From: DAIOEK01 sp036746315
Lineage (GTDB): Bacteria > Chloroflexota > Anaerolineae > Anaerolineales > Anaerolineaceae
NCBI GenBank assembly: GCA_036746315.1
Contig: DAIOEK010000061.1
Span: forward strand, 1-12,310
Direction of reading: 5' to 3'
Length of the DNA: 12,310 nucleotides
Translations under genes and position numbers: made by a program
Notes under the pieces: generated by a model
What the model was told of the DNA's origin: nothing
The model's database searches: none
Seen by the model: only the letters and a program-made list of their open reading frames with translations
In this document: piece by piece, positions 1 to 6,599 of the stretch
Numbering within the stretch: position 1 is the first letter of the stretch
How the letters are laid out: every line of letters starts with the position of its first letter

Positions 1-532
1 TCAACTGCCAGAAATCCTGACGGGTCACCGGGTCCACCCCGGTGGTGGGTTCATCGAAGAGGAACACCCTGGGTTGGACAACCAGCGCGGTTGCCAGCCC
101 CAGTTTTTGCTTCATCCCGCCGGAAAGCTGCCCGGCAAAGCGATCCTTGAACTCGGCCAGCCCGACGAAGCCCAGAATCTCCATGCTGCGCGGATACCAC
201 TCGTTGGATTTAAGCCCGCGAACCTCGGCAAAGAAGCGGATATTTTCGAGGACGGTGAGGTCTTCGTAGAGGGAAAAACGCTGCGAGAGGTAACCGATCT
301 GCTGGTGCGCCTGCTCCGCCTGACTGCCAACATCATAACCAGCGACCGAGATCGTGCCGCCATCGGGCTTCAAGGCTCCACACAGCAGACGGATGGTGGT
401 GGTCTTGCCGGCGCCATCCGCACCGACCAGACCGTAGATCTCGCCGGCGTTGACCCGCAGGGAGACATCATCCACCACGGGAACGCCCTTGAAGGATTTG
501 CGCATGGAAGATGCAAGGATCAATTCAGACAT
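1..532 (-). CDS. ABC exporter ATP-binding protein, YbhF-like (3' end beyond window)
   Basis: This is the nucleotide-binding subunit of an ABC-2 exporter; it hydrolyses ATP on the cytoplasmic face to drive the permease encoded two genes upstream. The 177 visible residues contain the full set of ABC motifs: Walker A GADGAGKT (37-44), Q-loop Gln84, signature LSGGM (136-140), Walker B FLFDE (157-161, catalytic Glu161) and the D-loop Gly-Val-Asp (165-167). The Walker A wording with Asp before GAGK resembles YbhF-type ATPases. The ATG at 532 lies 15 nt after the stop of the fusion-protein gene and has only a weak Shine-Dalgarno, so translation is probably coupled. The reading frame is open to base 1, so it cannot be told whether this is a single ATPase or the first half of a tandem one, as in E. 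coli YbhF. The substrate is unknown. Confidence 0.95.
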   Translation of the reverse strand, partial: MSELILASSMRKSFKGVPVVDDVSLRVNAGEIYGLVGADGAGKTTTIRLLCGALKPDGGTISVAGYDVGSQAEQAHQQIGYLSQRFSLYEDLTVLENIRFFAEVRGLKSNEWYPRSMEILGFVGLAEFKDRFAGQLSGGMKQKLGLATALVVQPRVFLFDEPTTGVDPVTRQDFWQL

Positions 533-547
533 GGTCAAAGCACCCGA

Positions 548-1894
548 TCATTCGAAAGTGACATCCGCGGGCATACCCGGCTTCAGCTTCGAATCCTGAT
601 TATCCACTTTGAGTTTGACGGCAAACACCGTGTTCTGGCGACCTTCGACCGTCTGCACGTTGCGCGGGGTAAATTCCGCCTGATCGGCGATATAAGTGAC
701 CACCGCATTGAAACGAAGCCCGGGGAAGGAATCCACATTCACCAAGGCTGCCTGACCGAGGGAGACCTCTCCAATGCGGTCTTCGGGAACATAGACGGTA
801 ATGGTCAGGTTCGCCAGATCGCCCAAAAGCAGGGCGCCATATCCGGCAGAGATGACCTCGCCGGGTTCGATCATGCGGGTCATGATCACTCCATCAGCGG
901 GGGAGACAACCGACAGCAGACCGATCTGCGTTTCCAACAACTTGATGTTGGCTTGCGCCTGATTTACGGCAGTTTGCGACTGGGCGACGGCAGTTTCAGC
1001 CTGCTCGAGAGTTGCGCGGGCAGCCGCAAGCTGCAAGGAAGAAGTGCCGGTTTGCAGACTGCGGGCATAATCCATTGCGGCATCGTATGTTTCCTGCGCC
1101 ACCTGCAATTCGGCACGTGCAACTAAAATATCATCGGCATCGTCGGAATCCAGTTCATCGTCGTAAGCATCCTGGGCATCATCCAGGCGATCTTCGGCGT
1201 CATCGTAAAGCGTTTGAGCGGCTTCACGCAGCTCGTACTCGCTGGTGGCATCCTTTGCCCGCTCGAGTACCTGATCGGCGATGAGGAATTGACGTCGGGC
1301 TTCGAGCAGTTCCTGCTCGAGGCGCAAAAAGTCAGAACCGCCCAGGCGCTGCATCACCGTATCCAGCCGCTGCTGCTTGGCATCCAACACGATTTTGGCA
1401 GCATCGATCTGCTTGCCGGCATTTTTCATCTCTTCGGTGCGGGAGAAATACCAGATGGGTTGATCGAAGCGCGAAGGTTCATCCTCGTCCCAGGCTGCCA
1501 CGCGATATTTCACATCCTCCGCAAGGCTTGCCTGGAGGGTCAGGTCGTATTGCACCTGCACAGACTTGAGCGTGGATTTGGCAGTCTCAACCGCGGCATT
1601 GGCGGATTCCAGCGCAGCCAGAGCCTGATCGTGCTGGGCTTTCAGCACCACGCCATCCAGTTCAAAGAGGGGAGCACCGGCGGTAACCGCATCCCCTTCA
1701 TCCACAAACACGGCGGCAACCTTGCCCGCCAGCTCGGAGGAGATGGTGCTCATCCTGGCTTCAATCGTCCCGGAGGCAGTCAAACCGACCTCCTGGCTGG
1801 CGTGATTACTCTGCCAGAAATAATACACCACGGCTGCCCCGATCAAAAGCAGGACGATGACACCAATTATCACGGGCGGTCTTTTATGTGACAT
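548..1894 (-). CDS. HlyD/YbhG-type membrane-fusion (periplasmic adaptor) protein
   Basis: This adaptor subunit is predicted to extend the exporter across the cell envelope. The 448-residue product starts with a short basic stretch and one membrane anchor (about residues 8-27), followed by the first half of a lipoyl domain (about 37-80), a very long alpha-helical coiled-coil region (about 80-325), the second lipoyl half beginning VVSPADG, and a beta-barrel domain (about 350-448). ATG 1894 is preferred because AAGGAG sits 7 nt ahead of it; an in-frame TTG two codons upstream lies only 1 nt from that site. The gene lies 33 nt after the permease and 15 nt before the ATPase, clearly one operon. 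The helical part is longer than in YbhG (332 residues in E. coli) and carries an Asp-rich stretch. Family assignment is firm; substrate is not predictable. Confidence 0.93.
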   Translation of the reverse strand: MSHKRPPVIIGVIVLLLIGAAVVYYFWQSNHASQEVGLTASGTIEARMSTISSELAGKVAAVFVDEGDAVTAGAPLFELDGVVLKAQHDQALAALESANAAVETAKSTLKSVQVQYDLTLQASLAEDVKYRVAAWDEDEPSRFDQPIWYFSRTEEMKNAGKQIDAAKIVLDAKQQRLDTVMQRLGGSDFLRLEQELLEARRQFLIADQVLERAKDATSEYELREAAQTLYDDAEDRLDDAQDAYDDELDSDDADDILVARAELQVAQETYDAAMDYARSLQTGTSSLQLAAARATLEQAETAVAQSQTAVNQAQANIKLLETQIGLLSVVSPADGVIMTRMIEPGEVISAGYGALLLGDLANLTITVYVPEDRIGEVSLGQAALVNVDSFPGLRFNAVVTYIADQAEFTPRNVQTVEGRQNTVFAVKLKVDNQDSKLKPGMPADVTFE

Positions 1895-1927
1895 ATGCAA
1901 ACTCCTTCAACAAGGATTAGCGGACTA

Positions 1928-3055
1928 TCAATCCAAACGTTTTCTGAACCGCAAAGCTGCGGCAGTCATAATTACCACGCCAAAGATCGCCAGGGCGATC
2001 AAATCGTGCTGTATCGAAAGCAAGCCAACCCCCTTGATCAGCAAGGACCGGATGATATTCAAGAAGTACCGCAAGGGGATAAACAGCGAGAGGTATTGCA
2101 GGAATTTGGGCATGTTCTGGATGGGGAAAAAGAATCCGCTCAAGAATATAGCCGGCAGAAAGGTCATAAAGACGGTGAGCATCGATTCCTGCTGGGTATT
2201 GGCGACGGTGGACGCGAACAGTCCGATCCCCAAACCGGAGAAGAGGAAGATGGCGCAAGCCAGCGCAATGATCAGCAGCGATCCGCGGACAGGCACGCCG
2301 AACCAGAAATGCCCGACCGCAATCACCTCGAAAGCGTCAAAAAGGGACAGGATGACATAGGGGGTGATCTTGCCCACCACCAATTCGGCGGGGCGGATGG
2401 GAGTGATGATCAACTGCTCGATGGTACCCCTTTCCCGCTCACGAACCACCGAGGTGGCGGTAAGGATGGCAGTGATGGCGAACAGGATCATGCCGATGAC
2501 GCCGGGCACCATGAAGTAGGATGAATTCATATCGGGGTTATACAGCACCGTGGTGCGCACATCCACAGCGGGCTCGAGGGACAGATGAACGCCCGAGGCG
2601 GCGATCTTCTGCACCATGACACCCGTGGAAAAGGACTGCCCGATCAACTGGGCGGCAGACAACGCCGGAGAGGCGAGGGTGGGGTCAGAGCCATCCAGAA
2701 TAAAAGCCACCTGCGCGGTACCCTGCTCGACCTGGCGGTCGTAATCCGGCGGGATAACCAGACCGGCTTTGATGGTACCCTGATCCATCAGAGCGCGCAT
2801 CTCAGCCAGCGAGCCGACCGATCCGGTGACCATGAAATAATCGGCAGCCTTGTAGGCATCCAACAGTTCACGCGATTGGGGGCTCTGGCTCTGGTTGAAG
2901 ACCGCCAGGGGGATATCCTTAATCTCATTGACCGTGGCGTAACCCAACAGGAACAACTGCACCAGCGGAATGAGCAAAATCAACGCCAGCATGCGTTTAT
3001 CGCGGAACAGTTGAATGAACTCTTTACGTATGATGGATATCAGGCGAGTTTTCAT
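1928..3055 (-). CDS. ABC-2 type exporter permease (YbhS/YbhR-like)
   Basis: This is the membrane subunit of the exporter and the first gene of its operon. The 375-residue protein has the standard ABC-2 layout: a cytoplasmic amphipathic start, one membrane helix near 23-43, a large extracytoplasmic domain (about 44-185) and five further helices. Family-typical stretches include NPDMNSSYFMVPG before the second helix and RERERGTIEQL in the first cytoplasmic loop. ATG 3055 is chosen because GGAG lies 5 nt upstream; the longer in-frame alternative at TTG 3070 would place that Shine-Dalgarno inside the coding region. A perfect promoter and an inverted repeat lie 70-115 nt upstream. Related operons often encode two permeases; only one is in view, and a partner could lie beyond the left edge. 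Confidence 0.94.
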   Translation of the reverse strand: MKTRLISIIRKEFIQLFRDKRMLALILLIPLVQLFLLGYATVNEIKDIPLAVFNQSQSPQSRELLDAYKAADYFMVTGSVGSLAEMRALMDQGTIKAGLVIPPDYDRQVEQGTAQVAFILDGSDPTLASPALSAAQLIGQSFSTGVMVQKIAASGVHLSLEPAVDVRTTVLYNPDMNSSYFMVPGVIGMILFAITAILTATSVVRERERGTIEQLIITPIRPAELVVGKITPYVILSLFDAFEVIAVGHFWFGVPVRGSLLIIALACAIFLFSGLGIGLFASTVANTQQESMLTVFMTFLPAIFLSGFFFPIQNMPKFLQYLSLFIPLRYFLNIIRSLLIKGVGLLSIQHDLIALAIFGVVIMTAAALRFRKRLD

Positions 3056-3120
3056 ATTTACTCCAGCCAAGCAGAGCTGCTTTCATGTTCTCCGGATGAT
3101 CGAGCGCGATGAGAGCAATT

Positions 3121-3144
3121 TATTTATTGACCAATCAATAAATA
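3121..3144. promoter_or_regulatory. Inverted repeat, probable repressor operator
   Basis: Arms TATTTATTGA (3121-3130) and TCAATAAATA (3135-3144) are perfect reverse complements, 10 bp each, around a 4-nt centre. The repeat begins at the edge of the -10 box and covers the predicted transcription start, the classic place for steric repression. Its size and symmetry suit a dimeric repressor; TetR-family proteins commonly control exporters of this class, and CecR controls ybhGFSR in E. coli. No regulator gene is visible in the window, so the repressor would be encoded elsewhere, possibly beyond the left edge. Confidence 0.7.
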
Positions 3145-3171
3145 TTATAGCGAATAAAAATCCAATGTCAA
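3144..3171 (-). promoter_or_regulatory. Consensus sigma-70 promoter of the ABC exporter operon
   Basis: Read on the minus strand, a perfect -35 box TTGACA (3166-3171) is followed after exactly 16 nt by a perfect -10 box TATAAT (3144-3149). The predicted start is near 3137, about 80 nt ahead of the permease ATG. Two perfect hexamers make a strong promoter, and the palindrome that begins at the last base of the -10 box implies that it is normally held off. Confidence 0.85.
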
Positions 3172-3178
3172 TATGGGG

Positions 3179-3209
3179 AAAGACAAATTGGGGTGGCCAG
3201 CCCCACCCC
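3179..3209 (-). terminator. Intrinsic terminator after the CYTH gene
   Basis: On the minus strand GGGGTGG (3203-3209) and CCACCCC (3190-3196) form a 7-bp GC-rich stem around a 6-nt loop, followed by the T-rich run AATTTGTCTTT. It lies 26 nt after the stop at 3235 and just before the exporter promoter, so it would insulate the two units. The T-tract is interrupted, so efficiency is uncertain. Confidence 0.55.
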
Positions 3210-3234
3210 ACCCACGGAGAGAGGCGGAGCTCAG

Positions 3235-3852
3235 TTACCGGTCGGCGGGGTGGATATGGACTTTTGCCAGATCGCGGGAAGTAAACGGGATGTGCGCCAA
3301 ATCCGAAAAAGTGAGGTTAAGGGCAGGCAGGGCAAGCGCTTCCCTCAGCAGGTCGAATATCCCCAGGTAGCTGGTGGTGATGCGCTGTTCCCAGGCGAGG
3401 TTCAGGTCACTCGCCACACGGCGGATCACTCCCTCGTTGCCGGCTTCGATCTCACAAAAATCGCCCATCGGCAGTTCATCCACCACAATCTCGGCGCCGG
3501 CATATTCCCAGGTGGTGCGGAATTTCTCGTAGATCACCATGACCTGATATCCGAGCGCCTCAAATATCCTGCGGGTGGTCTCGAAGTCGCTCACTGTAAC
3601 CTCCAACTCCACCCGGTTGGTGATCTCACCGCTGGTATCCGGGGAGCCCTTGTAGGTCAGGCGGACGCGCTCATCCTTGCGCAGGCGCAACGCCTGTGAC
3701 TGCGCGGAGAGGGTGCGCCCGGGGGTATCGAAGCGCAGATTCCATTCGTTGACGCGGGGATGTTTGATCCGCCCGCCCAATTGAGCCAGTCTGTCCTGAA
3801 GGGATGCCTTATCCGTCAGGTAGAATTTGATCTCCAATTCCCGATCAGCCAT
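3235..3852 (-). CDS. CYTH-domain protein (triphosphate tunnel metalloenzyme, CyaB/ThTPase-like)
   Basis: The 205-residue soluble protein belongs to the CYTH fold, an eight-stranded tunnel that binds a triphosphate and divalent metals. The hallmark ExExK is present as Glu5-Glu7-Lys9, followed by the expected tunnel residues Arg56 and Arg58, Lys68, Glu82 and Glu84, Lys110 and Arg112, Asp125, and Glu134 and Glu136. Family members include class IV adenylate cyclases, thiamine triphosphatases and inorganic tripolyphosphatases; sequence alone does not separate these, and a tripolyphosphatase-type activity is the more common outcome for bacterial members. About 40 residues follow the core. The ATG at 3852 overlaps the upstream membrane-protein gene by 8 nt and has a purine-rich AAAGGG 6 nt ahead, so it is translationally coupled. 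It is the last gene of the unit, before the 3179-3209 terminator. Confidence 0.88.
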   Translation of the reverse strand: MADRELEIKFYLTDKASLQDRLAQLGGRIKHPRVNEWNLRFDTPGRTLSAQSQALRLRKDERVRLTYKGSPDTSGEITNRVELEVTVSDFETTRRIFEALGYQVMVIYEKFRTTWEYAGAEIVVDELPMGDFCEIEAGNEGVIRRVASDLNLAWEQRITTSYLGIFDLLREALALPALNLTFSDLAHIPFTSRDLAKVHIHPADR

Positions 3853-4294
3853 GCGTTTCCCTTTCCTTTCTAAAAGCGGGCGGGAACATCCACACCCAGA
3901 GCAGGATCATGAGCAGGATGTTTACCAGCAGATACATTTGCCAGCGGACATCAAGCGGCTGCGCGGCAAGAACCAGCCGGTCGATCCAGAAGGCGGCCGA
4001 GAAAACGACCGCGGTCATCAACACCAACATCCGCGCCCAAGACATCTGCGCCAGGCACGCCCAGGCGACCCAGCAGCCAAGAATTCCCCAGGCAAAGCTG
4101 ATATTGACCTGGTACCACAAGACAAAGGGACCGATCCACTGCCAGAGCTGCGCCCAGTGAACGAGATACCAGCCAAAGCGAAAGAAACCGGCAAGGGCGA
4201 TCAGAATGAACAATACACCCGCCAGACGGATGCTTAAACTGGGTCTGGCGCGCCGCGGTGGAACATCCACGGGAGCCTGAATATCGGACTGCAT
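3845..4294 (-). CDS. Small four-helix membrane protein of unknown function
   Basis: I do not recognise this 149-residue protein. It has a short Pro/Arg-rich cytoplasmic tail and four predicted membrane helices (about 22-44, 62-82, 87-109 and 119-137), many tryptophans, and a charged C-terminus. ATG 4294 is chosen because the only longer alternative, a GTG at 4387, would overlap the upstream glycosyltransferase by 71 nt. There is no Shine-Dalgarno before ATG 4294; instead TATAAT stands six bases upstream, which raises the possibility of a leaderless transcript. The 3' end overlaps the CYTH gene by 8 nt and the 5' end follows the glycosyltransferase stop by 22 nt, so the three genes probably form one unit. 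Any link to glycosylation is only from position. Confidence 0.8.
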   Translation of the reverse strand: MQSDIQAPVDVPPRRARPSLSIRLAGVLFILIALAGFFRFGWYLVHWAQLWQWIGPFVLWYQVNISFAWGILGCWVAWACLAQMSWARMLVLMTAVVFSAAFWIDRLVLAAQPLDVRWQMYLLVNILLMILLWVWMFPPAFRKERETHG

Positions 4295-4300
4295 GGGTTG

Positions 4301-4306
4301 ATTATA
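4301..4306 (-). promoter_or_regulatory. Possible -10 box for a leaderless transcript
   Basis: A perfect TATAAT on the minus strand is followed by six bases and then the ATG at 4294, so transcription would start on the A of the start codon or next to it. It sits within the 22-nt gap between two genes. No good -35 hexamer is visible at 16-18 nt, and the base triplet before the box is not an extended -10, so this rests on the -10 box and spacing alone. Confidence 0.35.
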
Positions 4307-4316
4307 CCGCTGCGGG

Positions 4317-6308
4317 TCAGGAAGAGGGAACGCCGGTGGGCAGCCCCTGCAGCATGTAGAGATAATAGAGCATTTCGTGGCGGTCACTGTAGGCGGTAAT
4401 CAATCTGCCGCCGGGATACTGCTTCTGGCATTGCTCCAACTCATCGGCATGGTTGGGTAGAAAGGCGAACATGACATTGGCATAATCGGGCAGCGGGTTA
4501 TCCGGGCTGCCCCACGGCTGAAAGTAATCCACGCCCTTGATTTGCGGCGCCAGGAAGGGCAGCGATGAAATGGAGTAATAGCCCATATCCGGCCAACCGA
4601 CGAAGATGACCTCCCAGGAAGAGTCGTAATCCTGAAGAAAATTTGCCAGGTGTTGGGCGACCTGCCCGTGGAAACCGCTGAAATCGCTGTTGGGAGTGTA
4701 GTCGAAGAAGTAGAAGCGACTGTCATCCAAGGCAACCAGCAGCGCCAAAACCATCAACACACGGTATGCCCAGGTATGCCATTTGGGCAACAATTTCTCG
4801 GTGAGGGTGATGAGTTCATCCACCCCCAGTGCAACAATGATCATAACGGCAGGGGCAGCAGCGACATAGCGCTGGGCGGCAGGGGTGCTTTCGCTGAATG
4901 CACCGGTAGCGCCGAAAATCCCCAACCATAAGATCAACAGCCAGGAGCGATTATCCTTGATGCGGAAGAACAGAAAAGCCAGCCCGATATAAAACAGGAA
5001 GGCAGCCGCCGGACGCAGCAACGGCGTTCCGGGCATGTACCAGGCACGCAACGGCACATCGGTAAAGGCAAGGAAAGAGGTCGCCATCTGCTCACCCAAT
5101 ACCCGCCAGGCAGGCTTACCGGTATCCCGAACTGTATTTTGCAGCCATTCCCCCAGAATGGAAACCCGTTCCATGGGAGCGCGGAACTCAACGGAATGGG
5201 TGGCAAAGAACCAGGCAAGCGGCAACACCACGACCAGCGCAGCCAGCAGCATCAGCAGCAGGTTGGGAAGCATGCGCTTGAAGCGTTTGCGATCCTGCAG
5301 CGCCAGCAGAAGGACATATACGGGCACCAACACCAGCAACCCACGGGTGGAGGTATAAAAATACTGGGAAAAGCCCAGCGCCAACCCGGCAAGCACAAAA
5401 CCCGCCCGCCGTTCGCGATTCCATCCGTACCACAATGCACCCAGGCAGGCGATATAGCCCAGACCATCCCAGATGTTATTGAGGGCAATGCGGGAGAAAT
5501 TGATGTGGAAATGGGAAAAAGCCAGAAATGCGGCGGACAGAACAGCCATGCGCTGACCGTACATACCCCTGACCACGAAATAGAAGGCCATCACAGATAC
5601 CGCTCCAGCAACGGCAGCCGTAATACGAAGCGCCACGGTAGTCTGTCCGAAGATCGCCATAGCGTATGTTTGCAGGTAGAAGAAGAACGCCGGGAAAGAG
5701 AACCAGCCTACGTTGAAAATATTGTCGGTCAGACCGCGCAGAAAGTTGACGGAAAACAGCCCAGCTGATGCTTCATCGCCGGAGAGGACAATGGGAATAT
5801 GGGTGGTATCCACACCGCGCAGCAGGAATGAAATCAACAGCACGCCCACGCCCCATACCAGCACCGGACGGACAATGCGCAAGCTTTGGGGACGCTTTTC
5901 CCAGCCGGCAAAAATCACCATGCCAATTGCCGCCCCCCAGGAGATGACCGCCACAGGCAGGCTGAACATTTTGGCGTTGAAGCCCGCCGCCAAGGTGGCA
6001 GTGATCGAGAGCAGCAACGACTGGACCAGGGCGATAAACTGCGACGGGGAAATTCCCAGAACGCTGCCTGCCCGCTCCATCCAGCGGTCCACGCCCAGGG
6101 GCAGTTTTCGTTTTTCCACGCCCCAGGCACCTGCGAGGAAGATGACGAAACCGGCAGCGAAGAGCAGGAAGGCAATCCAATGCTGTTCAGGGGGCAGCTT
6201 GAGACGGAGTACGTGATTCAACAATGCAATACAGAATCCGCCTATCAGCGAGACCAAAATTGCCGGAGAGAATGGCGCATCAGACTGTGGTTGCGTGGTT
6301 GAATCCAT
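4317..6308 (-). CDS. GT-C fold membrane glycosyltransferase, family 39 (ArnT/PMT)-like
   Basis: The 663-residue polytopic membrane protein resembles family 39 glycosyltransferases, which move a sugar from a polyprenyl-phosphate donor to a lipid or protein on the outer face of the membrane. The diagnostic acidic pair Asp178-Glu179 (SGDEAS) lies directly after a membrane helix (about 148-164), matching the catalytic first outer loop of ArnT and PMT. Hydrophobic helices continue to about residue 525, and a soluble C-terminal domain of about 130 residues follows. Four extra predicted helices (about 15-34, 44-63, 90-109 and 117-135) precede the catalytic loop, which lies near residue 55 in ArnT. 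ATG 6308 has GGTGA 6 nt upstream. Donor and acceptor are unknown. Function as GT-C type is likely; the specific family number is less certain. Confidence 0.85.
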   Translation of the reverse strand: MDSTTQPQSDAPFSPAILVSLIGGFCIALLNHVLRLKLPPEQHWIAFLLFAAGFVIFLAGAWGVEKRKLPLGVDRWMERAGSVLGISPSQFIALVQSLLLSITATLAAGFNAKMFSLPVAVISWGAAIGMVIFAGWEKRPQSLRIVRPVLVWGVGVLLISFLLRGVDTTHIPIVLSGDEASAGLFSVNFLRGLTDNIFNVGWFSFPAFFFYLQTYAMAIFGQTTVALRITAAVAGAVSVMAFYFVVRGMYGQRMAVLSAAFLAFSHFHINFSRIALNNIWDGLGYIACLGALWYGWNRERRAGFVLAGLALGFSQYFYTSTRGLLVLVPVYVLLLALQDRKRFKRMLPNLLLMLLAALVVVLPLAWFFATHSVEFRAPMERVSILGEWLQNTVRDTGKPAWRVLGEQMATSFLAFTDVPLRAWYMPGTPLLRPAAAFLFYIGLAFLFFRIKDNRSWLLILWLGIFGATGAFSESTPAAQRYVAAAPAVMIIVALGVDELITLTEKLLPKWHTWAYRVLMVLALLVALDDSRFYFFDYTPNSDFSGFHGQVAQHLANFLQDYDSSWEVIFVGWPDMGYYSISSLPFLAPQIKGVDYFQPWGSPDNPLPDYANVMFAFLPNHADELEQCQKQYPGGRLITAYSDRHEMLYYLYMLQGLPTGVPSS

Positions 6309-6449
6309 ACCCTGTCACCCTGTGTGGTATCTCAATGATACATCCTTTCTACACATGCAAGGAAGATGCCACCGATCAAGAGCAGGTCAATCGCATCCAA
6401 ATTTATTTTTCCAGAAAGGAACCTTTTTTCTCATCCCCGACCCGGAACG

Positions 6450-6466
6450 GGATTTTAGCAAAATCC
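6450..6466. repeat. Perfect inverted repeat overlapping a minus-strand promoter
   Basis: GGATTTT (6450-6456) and AAAATCC (6460-6466) are perfect reverse complements around AGC. On the minus strand the repeat covers the candidate -10 region of the glycosyltransferase promoter. It could be an operator; it is not followed by a T-tract in either direction, so it is unlikely to be a terminator. Confidence 0.45.
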
Positions 6467-6479
6467 ATTGCAAATCCAA
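6452..6479 (-). promoter_or_regulatory. Candidate promoter of the glycosyltransferase unit
   Basis: On the minus strand TTGGAT (6474-6479) is followed after 16 nt by TAAAAT (6452-6457), which has an extended -10 TG one base before it (6459-6460). The -35 box is poor and the -10 good. It would give an untranslated leader of about 135 nt before ATG 6308. Confidence 0.35.
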
Positions 6480-6539
6480 TAAAAAGATGCAATCGCCCTG
6501 CGATCCAGAAAATTCCGAACCACCAAACTACGATAAATG

Positions 6540-6548
6540 TGGTACACT
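6540..6548 (+). promoter_or_regulatory. Extended -10 promoter of the helicase gene
   Basis: TG-G-TACACT fits an extended -10 element (TGn followed by a 4/6 match to TATAAT). There is no clear -35 box, as is usual for this promoter type. The predicted start near 6555 would place the 5' end of the mRNA just before the first palindrome and give a leader of about 195 nt. Confidence 0.45.
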
Positions 6549-6561
6549 TACTCGCTTTCAA

Positions 6562-6581
6562 GACCCCAATGGGGTCCATTG
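6562..6581 (+). repeat. Two overlapping, mutually exclusive palindromes
   Basis: GACCCC-AAT-GGGGTC (6562-6576) and CAATGG-GGT-CCATTG (6567-6581) are both perfect inverted repeats with 6-bp arms and 3-nt loops. They share bases 6567-6576, so an RNA could form only one at a time. They sit at the predicted 5' end of the helicase mRNA and could also serve as a DNA operator. Confidence 0.6.
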
Positions 6582-6599
6582 TATCAGGGAATTGTTTTG

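Noticed and set aside
74..1126. Plus-strand open frame of 350 codons opposite the ATPase and fusion-protein genes
   Set aside because: It is antisense to two proteins with clear motifs, has low-complexity composition rich in Gly, Gln, His and Asp, and no recognisable domain; it is a by-product of codon bias on the other strand.
4295..4387. Upstream extension of the small membrane protein to GTG 4387
   Set aside because: It would overlap the glycosyltransferase by 71 nt, adds a Cys/Pro-rich segment unlike a natural N-terminus, and has no ribosome-binding site.
6450..6466. Palindrome considered as a terminator
   Set aside because: AT-rich stem without a following T-tract on either strand and no gene ending nearby.
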